This document shows positions 33,532-43,042 of a stretch of DNA of 64,000 bases, piece by piece. The position numbers and the translations under genes were made by a program. The number at the start of each line of letters is the position of its first letter. Position 1 is the stretch's first letter. The stretch is from the NCBI GenBank assembly GCA_046329195.1, contig JAXLVB010000001.1, positions 434,001 through 498,000 of the forward strand, in the 5' to 3' direction. The notes beneath the pieces are model-generated. The model was not told where the DNA came from. It saw nothing but the letters and a program-made list of their open reading frames with translations, and made no database searches. Source of the DNA: JAXLVB01 sp046329195. GTDB lineage: Bacteria; Bacteroidota; Bacteroidia; Cytophagales; Spirosomataceae.

Positions 33532-34074
33532 AACTTTTGGAGTTTATCTATTTGAAATTGATTGTTACCGATGCTTTTGATGGCGTAATCATCATAGACG
33601 TACACCCCGTTGGCGGTAAGTTGGCTGGTGTATGCCAAACGGATTCCTGCTTTTTGCAGTAGCTCAACGCTGACGGGTTGTGTATCAAATAATTCGTAGA
33701 GCTGCGCCAATGCCTGCCGATTGGCTTTAACAATTGTGAAGACTCGTTTTAGGTTGGCATTTCTTGTTTTGGCCAAACTATTGTTGTGCTTTGTTTTGCA
33801 AGAGACAGAACAAAAGAGCCGATTTTCTCGCCCCTCAAAGGGATGAAAGCAGTGTTTACAGTACTTTTTCATGGTTTTTGATATATTGGTAGATGAAACG
33901 CTGAGAATTTATCCGAATGTATTCGGATAAATTCGGCTTGTATTTGGATATACACGTTTCGGTTAAAAAATTTGAGTTCTATACACTTTTTGTCAACCCC
34001 AAAATACTGGGTAGTCATCGTCAGTCAATGCCCAGCCAAAATGGTCATCTCGTTGCAAGAAAAAATCTGCAATA
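33292..34074. repeat. 783-bp inverted repeat, island-1 copy (partner 51947-52729)
   Basis: The sequence is the reverse complement of 51947-52729, nearly identical. It contains the zinc-ribbon and small membrane genes plus the last 26 codons of the island-2 toprim gene (33993-34074, minus strand), which here has no upstream part. The island-2 copy therefore looks complete and this one derived. Nothing else is recognisable in 34075-34158. Confidence 0.85.
33528..33872 (-). CDS. Small zinc-ribbon protein
   Basis: The protein has 114 residues. The N-terminus has a treble-clef/zinc-ribbon knuckle (YCKHCFHPFEGRENRLFCSV then SCKTKHN) with C-x2-C and C-x3-C ligands. A helical region follows (KRVFTIVKANRQALAQLYEL) and a C-terminal beta part ending NQFQIDKLQKL. 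Function is unknown; DNA binding or a regulatory role is possible. It is identical to the protein at 52149-52493, and sits before the overlapping small membrane gene in both places. Confidence 0.65.
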   Translation of the reverse strand: MKKYCKHCFHPFEGRENRLFCSVSCKTKHNNSLAKTRNANLKRVFTIVKANRQALAQLYELFDTQPVSVELLQKAGIRLAYTSQLTANGVYVYDDYAIKSIGNNQFQIDKLQKL

Positions 34075-34158
34075 CAGTAGTCCTACTTATGAAGTATTTT
34101 TCGGTACTGTCATCATAAAGGCATACATTAAGCCTTCAATAATAGCAGCACCAATATA

Positions 34159-34812
34159 TTACAGGAGGAATAAATCATCTCGAGTCCAAATACCTACCAG
34201 ATTATCGCTGTGGTAGCAGAGATTATCATAAACTTGGACTTCTAATAATCCCCTTTCTTTGAATTTATTCTTCGGGTTGATATACCATCTTTTACCAGCA
34301 ACAAGACCATTAAAGGTGGCTACGTCCTTGTGGTACTTGGGGCAATGAGATGGTTTAGGCTCTTTTGATGATGGGTCTATTTTCACCAATTTCCGATAGG
34401 CTAATCCACTTTCTAACAGCGCTTTACGGATATAATTACTTTCCCCGTACACCTTACTCAGGTAATTTATTAGCTCATTGTTTGTTGGCAAATTAATGTA
34501 ATGTATATCAATCAGTATTAGACTATCAGCATGAATGTCCTTTAATTCTTGGGGGTAACAATTCCCGAAAAATTGCAGACAGTCGTCAGGGATTTCGTCT
34601 AAAAATTTACGCCAACATAGGCGCAATTCTTTACTAATGCCCTCGCAAAATAATCCCCGTTCTTCTATTTTATCGAAGCTGTAGAAGGTCTTAGGTTGGT
34701 TTATGCCAGTATCGGCCCATTTAAGTTGATACTTAAATAGTGACTTGTTAGGGTCTGGATTTAATGTATTCACTCGTTTGAGTGGGGTGCGTGTTGCCTG
34801 CTTGATTTCCAT
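34159..34812 (-). CDS. Hypothetical protein of island 1
   Basis: The protein has 217 residues from ATG 34812 (MEIKQATRTPLKRVNTLNPD); the frame also opens at 34848. It is soluble and rich in aromatic and charged residues, with no membrane segment. Segments such as KTFYSFDKIEERGLFCEGIS and YGESNYIRKALLESGLAYRK look structured, but I recognise no family. It is isolated: 264 bp of non-coding DNA lie upstream (34849-35112), holding a hairpin CCGACC/GGTCGG followed by TTTT near 34967-34985. Confidence 0.5.
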   Translation of the reverse strand: MEIKQATRTPLKRVNTLNPDPNKSLFKYQLKWADTGINQPKTFYSFDKIEERGLFCEGISKELRLCWRKFLDEIPDDCLQFFGNCYPQELKDIHADSLILIDIHYINLPTNNELINYLSKVYGESNYIRKALLESGLAYRKLVKIDPSSKEPKPSHCPKYHKDVATFNGLVAGKRWYINPKNKFKERGLLEVQVYDNLCYHSDNLVGIWTRDDLFLL

Positions 34813-35112
34813 GTTTTTTTGCGTTTTGTGCTTCAATTGAAAATTCAAAAGAACTATCCATTGAAACTGTTGAACCGATTAACCAATTGAATTATTTTTT
34901 TATTTTTGTCTAAACTATTGAAGCGCATTGGGCAAAAAAAATAGTAAAGACAATGGACTTCCTGCCGACCGTTTTGGGTCGGTTTTAAATGTGAAAATGG
35001 TTGGAGTTGCGCTTACTCGCTATTGCATTACAAAGGTAAAATACGAAGAAGTAGCACTATCTTTAAGAGTAAACAAAAAAATTAATGACTCTGAAAGATG
35101 CGTTCTGCCTTT

Positions 35113-36119
35113 TTAAATTATGCCAATTTTATTAAATTGATTTCTTAGATATTGGCGGTATTCTTTGTTGTGAGCAGCTTTCAAGTCTCTTCCTCGTGAA
35201 ATTCGATTTAGGTATTTGTCCTGAGATTCGACCCCATGACTTTGTTGGAATAAGGGTTGTAAGTGGATTAATTTTTGTTCAAGGCTCATTTCTACTAAAT
35301 CATCCAAAATACCTTTGAAAACAACATTTTCAACTTTCCACTCATTTACTATTTTTTCAATCTCTAAGTCAGCAATAGCATTGAAATATACTTCACTTTG
35401 TTTGGTGAGATGATAGAAACGTGCTGTGTAGGCTTCTATTTCATTGACCAATAGTGCATTAGCTAATCTGGGCAATGCTAATTTATCGCCATTTTTATCT
35501 CGAATGAACAAGGAATGATTTGCTTTTATTCGTTTGTAGAGTTCCCACGAATCATTTATTGTTCTTACCAATTCTAAGTAATCGTTTTGGCGAAGCCGTT
35601 CTCTAGTGTTCTTTAATAGATGATAAAAAAGAACCTTATTCGGATAATAGATTTTCTGTCCAGTAGTTTAATTTCTAAGATTTTATTATTAAGTGATTCA
35701 TTGTCAATATGTTGTTTGATTGTGTATCGTTTTAATTCAAGTAATTTGTCACCCAATAAAAAATCTTTGAACGTGTATGATGCTAATTTGGCTAATTCAG
35801 CATCAAAGTTGTATTGCTTTGAGGGCAATAAATCCATTACGGTCTTTCTCACTAAAATCATTAATTCCTTGATGAATATAACTACTTGTTCTTCTTTGAT
35901 TAGCTCATTAGGAATTAAAATTGGCAGATTTTGCCTTAAATATTCGTCTGCATTGTATATAGTAGGCAGAACTTCACCATCGTTACGCTCGATAAGGATA
36001 GGTAGTAGTATGTTCACTAATTCATCTAAGAATGTTTCGATACTTGAGTTGTTGCGACCTTGTTTGATTACTACTAATTTCCGTAGTATTGGGATTGCTT
36101 GATAATATCGGCTTTTCAT
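35113..36119 (-). pseudogene. Frameshifted island-conserved gene (paralogue of 48077-48988)
   Basis: Two minus-strand frames, 36119-35613 and 35571-35113, are the two halves of one protein of about 335 residues. The break lies in a six-base homopolymer at 35625-35630: one extra base would join IRIRFFF to YHLLKNTRERLRQNDYLELV in the second frame. Corrected, it aligns with the intact 303-residue protein of island 2: RERFFLFFL vs IRIRFFF, WGLYQAIKKRHEL vs WELYKRIKANHSL, and EYRQYLRN in both C-termini. Family unknown. The slip may be a real mutation, programmed frameshifting or a sequencing error. Confidence 0.7.
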
Positions 36120-36247
36120 CTGTTTAATTTTGGATTTGACTTGTGGGGATAGAACTATACTCTATTTAGTGCTTTTTTTGAGCAGCCTTAGTGTCGCATT
36201 TTCAGCTATTTCTTCTACTGTTTTTTTTCGTCTCGATGCCGCCCACG

Positions 36248-37490
36248 TGTCCTGCCCCCTGTCTTACGGTACCAGTTTAAAGTAGAGATTCTGATTTAGT
36301 TTTTCAAAGTTAGCAGGTGTTTGATATTTCAAGCAGGAATGTGGCCTGAGAAAATTATAGTTGCTGTGCCAGGTTGTCAACAGGTCGTTGATTTCCTCGA
36401 GAGAATAGAACCAATTCAAGTTCAGGCACTCCTTCCGAAGCGTTCCGTTGAGGCGTTCGATGATTCCGTTCTGGGTCGGCTTACCCGGTTGGATGAACTT
36501 GATTTCAACACCCCTGGCCGCTGCCCACCCAGCAAGCGCTTGGCTGATGAATTCCGGGCCGTTGTCGCAGCGGACATAGCGGGGGAAACCCCTGATTTGG
36601 CCAATCCTGTCGAGGGTTTCCACCAGTTTGGGGGCGGTGATGCTGGCAGCTGCCTCCACCCAGAGGTCTTTTCTCGAGCACTCGTCCACCACGTTTATGA
36701 TTCGCACGCTCTGCTGTTTGTCCCCCATCACCCACTCGCTCAGGAAGTCCATCGCCCAGCCTTCGTTGATTTTCTCTGGCGGTAGCAAACCCTCGAAGAC
36801 CCGCTTGATGCGGGGCTTTTTTGGGTTCCTGTGCAGGCTTAGTCTTGCGCTCTGATAAAGCCGGTATGCACGGTGCCTGCCGATTCCTTCGCCTTGGTTC
36901 TTCAGGTAGGCCAACATCAGGCGGAAGCCCCATGCCGGGTGTTCCCGCCTAATCTGCTTCATCCTTTCCACCCAATGGGTGGCCCAATCGGTGGTCATGG
37001 CCGTCGATTTGCGCTCTTTCTGCTCATACGCTGTCGAGCGTCTCAGGCGCAGCCACTGGCAGATGCGGCGTTTGCTCAACCCGGCCTGTTTACCCTGTAC
37101 ATGACCCATCAGTTCCACCTTTGCTGCTGGGCCTGCTTCTTTTTTAGGAACTCCACCGCCTCGCTGACCACCTCGTGCTTGAGTTGCAGCTCGGCGTACA
37201 TCTTTTTGAGGCGGAGGTTTTCCTGTTCGAGTTCCTTGAGCCGGCGCTTGTCCTCGTGCTGTTCCGTCTCTGCCTCGTTCTTCCACTTGTAGAACGTGGC
37301 TGGGCTTATTTGGTGTTCTTCGCACAGTGCCTCTACTGTCTTGGCTCCTTTCAGGTAGCTGTCCAGTATGGCTCTGCGCTGGCTCTCGTTGAATCTGCTC
37401 TTTCGCATGGTGCTTGTTTTAAGTGTGAAAATAATTGTTGTCCATTATTTCTCTACTTATTTTTGGCACCGCTCTCTGGGGGGTAGGACA
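36248..37490 (-). mobile_element. IS3-family insertion sequence (IS407-like), 1243 bp
   Basis: The terminal inverted repeats begin TGTCCTGCCCC (left, 36248) and, on the opposite strand, TGTCCTACCCC (right, ending 37490). A 4-bp target duplication CACG flanks it (36244-36247 and 37491-37494); 4 bp is usual for the IS407 subgroup. The GC content is clearly higher than the flanking island DNA, a sign of recent arrival. Confidence 0.9.
36264..37408 (-). CDS. IS3-family transposase OrfAB (programmed -1 frameshift)
   Basis: OrfA (37408-37109) has 99 residues: a helix-turn-helix (MRKSRFNESQRRAILDSYLK, EEHQISPATFYKWKNE) and a leucine-zipper. OrfB lies in the -1 frame to 36264: a HTH_21 region, then the DDE catalytic core with WAMDFLSEW (D), RCDNGPEFIS (D) and IIERLNGTLRKECL (E). 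The slip site AAAAAAG (minus strand, plus 37139-37145) is in the X-XXY-YYZ register of OrfA; frameshifting fuses VEFLKK to EAGPAAKVELMGHV. The element seems intact. Confidence 0.9.
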
Positions 37491-37836
37491 CACGCATCTA
37501 AATCCCTCACAAGGAAAAAATTACGTTTACCTCGTTTTTGGTACGAAATGGTGTTTTGATAACAGTAATTGTATAGGGTGTTTTTGGGTAAACGCAAGTA
37601 GTCCGCTGCTTCTTCAATCGAAAGGTATTCGTTGGCTTGGTATTGCTTATATTGGCTGGGATTTTGTTGAATTTCTTGCCGAATTGCTGTGCGGACAAGT
37701 TCTAATAAGTCCTCCACTGAAATGCCTATAACATTCATTTGATTTTGCTGTTAGGGGGTGTGTATGTTCCCTTCGGCGAATCAAACGTAGCAAGTTTATA
37801 TGAAATGATTAATTAATAGATGGGGGCTATAAATAT

Positions 37837-39060
37837 TTATAGCCCCCCAAATTGTTTTTCTATTGCGCTGATAATCAAGGTTTTAATATCTTCAATAATT
37901 TTCTTTTTTTCAGCTTTGCTTTTGCATACTACCTCTTCATAGATAAATGATTCTTCTGTTTGACCAGCAGAGAAACCAGTAAGAACTTGTACAGCTTTGG
38001 AAAATGAATCCTTGCTAATTTCATCCGTATTATTAAAAATACAATTAAGTTGAGCCAAATGGTTGAAAAGTCTGACGGTTTCATCTTTATTGAGAATTGT
38101 CCTTCTATCATTCGGGCTTCTAACTTTTGGTTTAGGAATTTCTAGCTTTTCACTTGGTGTACGCCCTACTTTTTTTACAGGTATTTCAGGATTAATTGTG
38201 TGATTCTCTTTTGACTGGCTGGTTGCTTCTATACTTTCAGGCAAAATAATTCTGAATGAGTTGCTGGTCAGCCATCTATCCAAAAGCTCTAATGGCTTGC
38301 CTTTTAGTAAAGAGTCTTGATAAGTTATTTTTAGCACTTCCAAAAACCTTCCATATCTATCCCAGTTACTCCTAAAACTTTGTTTAAAGTGATAAGATAG
38401 AAAAGTATCAAACTCTTGAATCTCGCAGGTAACTAACATCCAAGTATAGAAATACATAAATTTTTTGCATCCCTCAATATCTTCAGGATTGTAATTTAAA
38501 GTTATGTAGCTATGTCTGAACCAATAAATATCATATATCCAACGCCGTGCTTCTCTTATATCATCTTCAAATATTCTTTTGTCATTGGCAACATGGCGAC
38601 CTTTTTGAAAGGAAACCCAGTCGTCTTTTACTTGCTGAGATGCGTCTATTCCCCAAAAATTATTGGCTTCTTCGATAAGTGCCTCTACATTTATCGTTTT
38701 TAAGCGATCTGGCAATTCATTTGATAAGACTTCTTTTATTTCTTCCTCCCATAATTTTTCTTCTGTTGAACTCATCTCATGTGCTCTAACAACATATCCA
38801 AATCTGACCTCTTGTAAATCTGTGATATGTTCTTCTTTTCGAGTTGCTAATGCTTCAAATTTATCTACAAAATAAAAATGCCTTTTTGCCTCATATCGCT
38901 CTATGCTTAACTTTTCTCCATACTTTTCCTCATCATCACAGATTGATTCATAATAATTAAGCAGTTCTTCAAAACATTCATCTGGAAGACCCTTTACATG
39001 AATAGCCTTACGCCAGATATGGGCAATATTTACTTCGTATTCGGGATTGTTGGTTTCCAT
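37837..39060 (-). CDS. Unknown protein, third gene of the MBL/trypsin-TPR operon
   Basis: This 407-residue, mostly helical, soluble protein has no signal or membrane segment. The N-terminal two thirds have many aromatic and acidic helices (ARRWIYDIYWFRHSYITLNY). A basic, low-complexity linker (about 295-330, VGRTPSEKLEIPKPKVRSP) precedes a C-terminal helical domain (KDETVRLFNHLAQLNCIFNN, FSKAVQVLTGFSAGQTEESF). That last part resembles a C-terminal module found in many Bacteroidetes mobile-element proteins, of unknown role. It starts 4 bp after the preceding gene, so it is co-expressed with it. Confidence 0.6.
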   Translation of the reverse strand: METNNPEYEVNIAHIWRKAIHVKGLPDECFEELLNYYESICDDEEKYGEKLSIERYEAKRHFYFVDKFEALATRKEEHITDLQEVRFGYVVRAHEMSSTEEKLWEEEIKEVLSNELPDRLKTINVEALIEEANNFWGIDASQQVKDDWVSFQKGRHVANDKRIFEDDIREARRWIYDIYWFRHSYITLNYNPEDIEGCKKFMYFYTWMLVTCEIQEFDTFLSYHFKQSFRSNWDRYGRFLEVLKITYQDSLLKGKPLELLDRWLTSNSFRIILPESIEATSQSKENHTINPEIPVKKVGRTPSEKLEIPKPKVRSPNDRRTILNKDETVRLFNHLAQLNCIFNNTDEISKDSFSKAVQVLTGFSAGQTEESFIYEEVVCKSKAEKKKIIEDIKTLIISAIEKQFGGL

Positions 39061-39064
39061 TTTT

Positions 39065-42000
39065 TTATTTAGGATTTGTGTTACTATTTACAAAAAGAAG
39101 CCTAATGACCTCATTTAGGCACTCTTTTACTACGGTAGGGGCATTTCCTAATAATTCCAATTTTTTATCAATTATACGATTTAGTAGCTCTAAATTACTC
39201 TGAATAATATCAAAATACGGTTCGGATAAAATAGCAATGAATACCTGTTTGGTAGTTGATTCTTTTATTGTTAACTCCAAATTCTCAGCAAATAAATACT
39301 TTATAAATTCAAGAGCCTGCATCACATTTTCTCTATTGGGATTATGTGACCCTTGCAAATTTTTTAGTGCATATTGGAAAAGATTTGGCTTATTTCTGGA
39401 CAGAATCCTGCTTTTGTTAAAAACATTAACCAACGTGTCCTTTGTTAGCGTGAGACCCTTGTAGTTTAACTCTACCATTTTAACCTTTGCTTTTTCCCAA
39501 TCATCAATGCTCTGTATTTTTAAAAAGACCTCACTTGTTGTTCTTGGAACAATTTCCTGCTTTAGCAAGAATAAATCATCGGTAACTAAAATTTTATTTG
39601 GCTGATGGGTAATGAGTAATGTATTTGTAATATAGTTTTGATATAAACTATTTGCAGACCCATTTAACAAAACAGAATCTTCGCTAAATAAATCAAGAGC
39701 ATATTCTGGATATTCGATTTGACAATTTGCTTCAACCCAGCTTAGTATCTTTTCAAATTCTATTATTCGATTTCGATTGTAATGCTCAGGGTAAAAAATA
39801 GGAGTGACTTTATCAGGCAAGATGGAAATTGAAAACTTTTCTTCTGGCTCTGATTTTAACCTATCTATTTCATAAATAATTAAATCCTTAGTATATTGAC
39901 TAATAGCAAGTTTCTTCCCTGTAAAATCTATCTCATTGGCTAATTTGTAAAACAGACAAATAGAGGTTATATCTAAGACAAAAGTGGTAGTATTGCTGAT
40001 ATGAGGTGGAGTCTGATTGATAAAAGGAATTAAATTTATGCCTAATTGAGGGTTTTGAGTAAGAGAGTCAAAACAATCTAAAACGTTTCCATCAAATATA
40101 GATAGACAAATATCTGTAAACCCAATTTGTTGGTTTTCATATTCTGCAAAAATTTCCTCATTTTTTAGCTTTTGTTGCAATCCATCTGAACCAAATTCTA
40201 CTTGAAATAATTGGGTAATTGCTAATATATCATTATCATGCGGCAACTCAATTGAGCGCAACGGTAAACCAGAAGCAAGTGGCCTTGTCGCTTCGTTAAA
40301 GATTTTTCTTAGCTCACCAATATATTTATCATAAATAGCAACAATTCGGATTGGGGTATTAGCCTGAAACGAAGTAGTTAATTCCACAACTTCAAGTTTG
40401 GATTTTTTAAATACACATTGAATAATGGGATTAGTTTCTAAACTATCAGAATTAACTGAATGTATAGATAATTCTCCGTTTATTTCCAATTCTACGTATG
40501 TATTTAACTCTACATATTCAGGGAACACAGTCTCTTGGTAACGTTCAGCTAAGAGGCATATCCCCCAATAATTCTGTTTTATTGTAAGATTTTCTGGCGA
40601 AGTTCTAAGTAAACGATAGGCCATTTCTAAGCCTATCTCAACTTTATTATTCGTAATACAAACTCTACTTAGATATAGCGTATCATTTGCCGAATATTTC
40701 TCGTCAAGTAATCTTTCATCTAAGAAAGTTTCTACTTTTTTTCTTTGCCTATATAAAACCTCTATTAAGATAAATTTTAGCCTTGTGTTTTCTTTAAATT
40801 TCTCTAAACCATAGATACAAAGAGCCTCAATTTTTGGGTAATTTGCTAAGCTGATATATAAATTCAATTCATGGAATAGGAGGTCTAAATTAGGCGTAAA
40901 ATGTAATCTCCAAAACTCTAATTTCTTTAATAGCTCTGTATTGTATTTTGGAAGCCTTAAAAGAATTTGAATATACAAACCATAAACCTGCTCTGTCTTT
41001 TTATCTAAATCGGGTTCTAAAAGCACTTTTGCTCTCTCATATTCGCCGATAAAATACATACTCAAAATAATACCTAACCGGTAATGAGGTTGAAAAGTAT
41101 TCCAATTATCTAAAAGACGCTCAATCTTTTCTCGACAAAAATCCCGTTTTTCTTTATCTTGTTTGAAAAGAAATACCTCAATCAAATCAAAGAAATATTC
41201 TTCTGAATAAAACTTGTTTGGCAAAGTTGAATGAATTGTAGAAGTATCAAAACCTGCATTTAAAAGCATCGTTATTGCAAGCAATACATTTTGTGTATTT
41301 ACCCAATCTATATTTTTTACCTCTGTTAGGTACTTTTCAAAATAACTATTGGCTTCTTGGTTTTGCTCTAAACCTTGTAAAGACTGTGCCCGAAGTATAT
41401 AAAAAACAGGGTCATACTGCTCTATTTTTGATTTTTCTATTAACGCTATTACTTCCTCATGTAAATTTTGTTCTGATAATGCCAAAACAATATCGAACAC
41501 TTTCATTAGTTGTAGAGAGATTAAGTCATTCTCGGAATACTTGTACAATAACTCCAAAGCAAGTCTCTTCTCTGGTTTAACTTTATACTTTGCATAATCA
41601 TAATAATATTGGGCTTGATTGAATAGAATTGTATCTACCATTTCTGTTTTTGACAGTGTATCCACTACTTTTTTTAAAATTTCAACTCCTCGTTGAATTT
41701 TTTCGGAAATAAACTCCGTCTCATTTTGTTTAGTTTTTTTCCTTATTGTAATACCTTCATAGTTGTCACCATGCAAGAAGTAGATACCTAAGAAAATGTA
41801 ATATTGATATGATTCAAGCTCTATTGTTTGTGGAACTGGAATCAGCTCTGAACCTTTATAGACCTTATTAACATCTTGGAATTCTGTGATTTTTTTGCCA
41901 TTAATGCTATGAACGAATCTGTTATAGATGAAGCGAGGCTTCTTTAAGACAGAATTCGGCACTTCAATCTTAGTGGACGACAATGTTTCTTTTAATGCCC

Positions 42001-43042
42001 ACGCTCTTGGGTTCAATTCATCCTCTTGAAGAACTTTTTCTACTAATTCTAATGCTTTTTGTCGGTTGTTTAGATGATAATAACCCGAAGCTGCTCTTTC
42101 TTGATATTTAAAGTTATCTGGTTGGCTATTATAGGCTTTAATCAGTAATTCACTTGCATCTTCAGTCTGCCTTTCTAAATGGATTAAGGCAATTGCTTTT
42201 AAATAAGTACACTCCGCCAATAATATTTTCTTGTTTTTGGGAGGAAGCTGGCATGATTCTATTGCCTTTTGGATTTCTTCAATTTCAGATAAAGCAGTAA
42301 GAGGCTTAAATTTAAAGATGTACTCTTCAGACTCATTTAGTTGCCTTCTGAAGTCTGCAATTAGTTCAATATTTACAGATTCAACAATAATCTCATTTTC
42401 GTTGTAAACTTTTATTTCAGGTACAAAATCTTTAATAAAAGAAATATCAGTTGCCCAAAATCGTACTATTCGCTCTGTATATTTTAAAATTATTCCCACT
42501 AAAAAAATCTCTTCATTTACAAACAGAAATACGGCACTTCCTGAGCAGCCTTTTACTATATCTACAAACCCGCATTCTGAATTATCAAAAGTTTCATTTA
42601 ATAGTTTTAGCTGGAAGTTCTTATTTGTTCTGTCTGTAGTTTTTACATCTATATTTGATGGAAACTTCCCTTGATGCCCCATAGGAAATCCTTTAAACTT
42701 AAATTCATCCAACTTAGTAATATTTAATGCTAACTTGATTTCTGGAATTTCCCAAGCCACGTCTTCTCTATTGAGCTTTATCATCAAATAATCATTCTGA
42801 TAACTATCACTCATATATACTTCATTAGGAGCAGGAAATTGCTTAGTATGAGTCCGAAATACCTTTTCATCCGAATCATAAAAATCAATATTGAATTCTG
42901 TCGGATTAGGTTGCAAGCAATGCCTTGCTGTGATAAGAAATAGGTCATTATTATTGTTAAGAATAACGCCGCTGCCAACTGGCTGATTTTCAATAGAAAG
43001 CCGAACTGAAATTTTATGCAAAATTGAGTAATCCATTTTCAA
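39065..43042 (-). CDS. Trypsin-like protease - TPR - GreAB_C-like - PIN fusion, putative defence effector/sensor
   Basis: The protein has 1325 residues. The N-terminus is a trypsin-like serine protease (about 5-215) with catalytic residues visible: His41 in ITARHC, Asp84 in QNDYLMIK and Ser167 in GCSGSA. Long tandem TPR-like helices follow (about 225-870; e.g. KALELVEKVLQEDELNPRAW). A beta-rich part (about 870-960, YVELEINGELSIHS) sits where GreA/B C-terminal domains lie in related proteins. The C-terminal part (about 1010-1170) has PIN-like acidic motifs (FVLDITSICLFYKLA, KILVTDDLFLL). The layout matches 'TPR-GreAB-C-PIN' conflict-system proteins plus a protease. Its start overlaps the MBL gene by 29 bp. 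Confidence 0.65.
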   Translation of the reverse strand: MKMDYSILHKISVRLSIENQPVGSGVILNNNNDLFLITARHCLQPNPTEFNIDFYDSDEKVFRTHTKQFPAPNEVYMSDSYQNDYLMIKLNREDVAWEIPEIKLALNITKLDEFKFKGFPMGHQGKFPSNIDVKTTDRTNKNFQLKLLNETFDNSECGFVDIVKGCSGSAVFLFVNEEIFLVGIILKYTERIVRFWATDISFIKDFVPEIKVYNENEIIVESVNIELIADFRRQLNESEEYIFKFKPLTALSEIEEIQKAIESCQLPPKNKKILLAECTYLKAIALIHLERQTEDASELLIKAYNSQPDNFKYQERAASGYYHLNNRQKALELVEKVLQEDELNPRAWALKETLSSTKIEVPNSVLKKPRFIYNRFVHSINGKKITEFQDVNKVYKGSELIPVPQTIELESYQYYIFLGIYFLHGDNYEGITIRKKTKQNETEFISEKIQRGVEILKKVVDTLSKTEMVDTILFNQAQYYYDYAKYKVKPEKRLALELLYKYSENDLISLQLMKVFDIVLALSEQNLHEEVIALIEKSKIEQYDPVFYILRAQSLQGLEQNQEANSYFEKYLTEVKNIDWVNTQNVLLAITMLLNAGFDTSTIHSTLPNKFYSEEYFFDLIEVFLFKQDKEKRDFCREKIERLLDNWNTFQPHYRLGIILSMYFIGEYERAKVLLEPDLDKKTEQVYGLYIQILLRLPKYNTELLKKLEFWRLHFTPNLDLLFHELNLYISLANYPKIEALCIYGLEKFKENTRLKFILIEVLYRQRKKVETFLDERLLDEKYSANDTLYLSRVCITNNKVEIGLEMAYRLLRTSPENLTIKQNYWGICLLAERYQETVFPEYVELNTYVELEINGELSIHSVNSDSLETNPIIQCVFKKSKLEVVELTTSFQANTPIRIVAIYDKYIGELRKIFNEATRPLASGLPLRSIELPHDNDILAITQLFQVEFGSDGLQQKLKNEEIFAEYENQQIGFTDICLSIFDGNVLDCFDSLTQNPQLGINLIPFINQTPPHISNTTTFVLDITSICLFYKLANEIDFTGKKLAISQYTKDLIIYEIDRLKSEPEEKFSISILPDKVTPIFYPEHYNRNRIIEFEKILSWVEANCQIEYPEYALDLFSEDSVLLNGSANSLYQNYITNTLLITHQPNKILVTDDLFLLKQEIVPRTTSEVFLKIQSIDDWEKAKVKMVELNYKGLTLTKDTLVNVFNKSRILSRNKPNLFQYALKNLQGSHNPNRENVMQALEFIKYLFAENLELTIKESTTKQVFIAILSEPYFDIIQSNLELLNRIIDKKLELLGNAPTVVKECLNEVIRLLFVNSNTNPK

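Larger units (their letters stand above)
36162..37738 (-). pseudogene. Excisionase-like helix-turn-helix gene, interrupted by the IS3 element
   Basis: The 5' part (37738-37491) encodes MNVIGISVEDLLELVRTAIR then a MerR/excisionase-type helix-turn-helix (LSIEEAADYLRLPKNTLYNY, RNFFLVRDLDA). The IS at 36248-37490 breaks it. Removing the IS and one CACG copy restores the frame: DLDA is followed by WAASRRKKTVEEIAENATLR and a stop at 36162-36164, a 109-residue protein. It probably was a DNA-binding regulator or recombination directionality factor of island 1. Confidence 0.8.

Noticed and set aside
33917..34216. Plus-strand open frame of 99 codons
   Set aside because: It is antisense to the inverted-repeat copy of the toprim gene tail; the same shadow appears at 51709-52104.
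34928..35116. Small plus-strand open frame
   Set aside because: No coding character, no start context, and it overlaps a hairpin; treated as non-coding.
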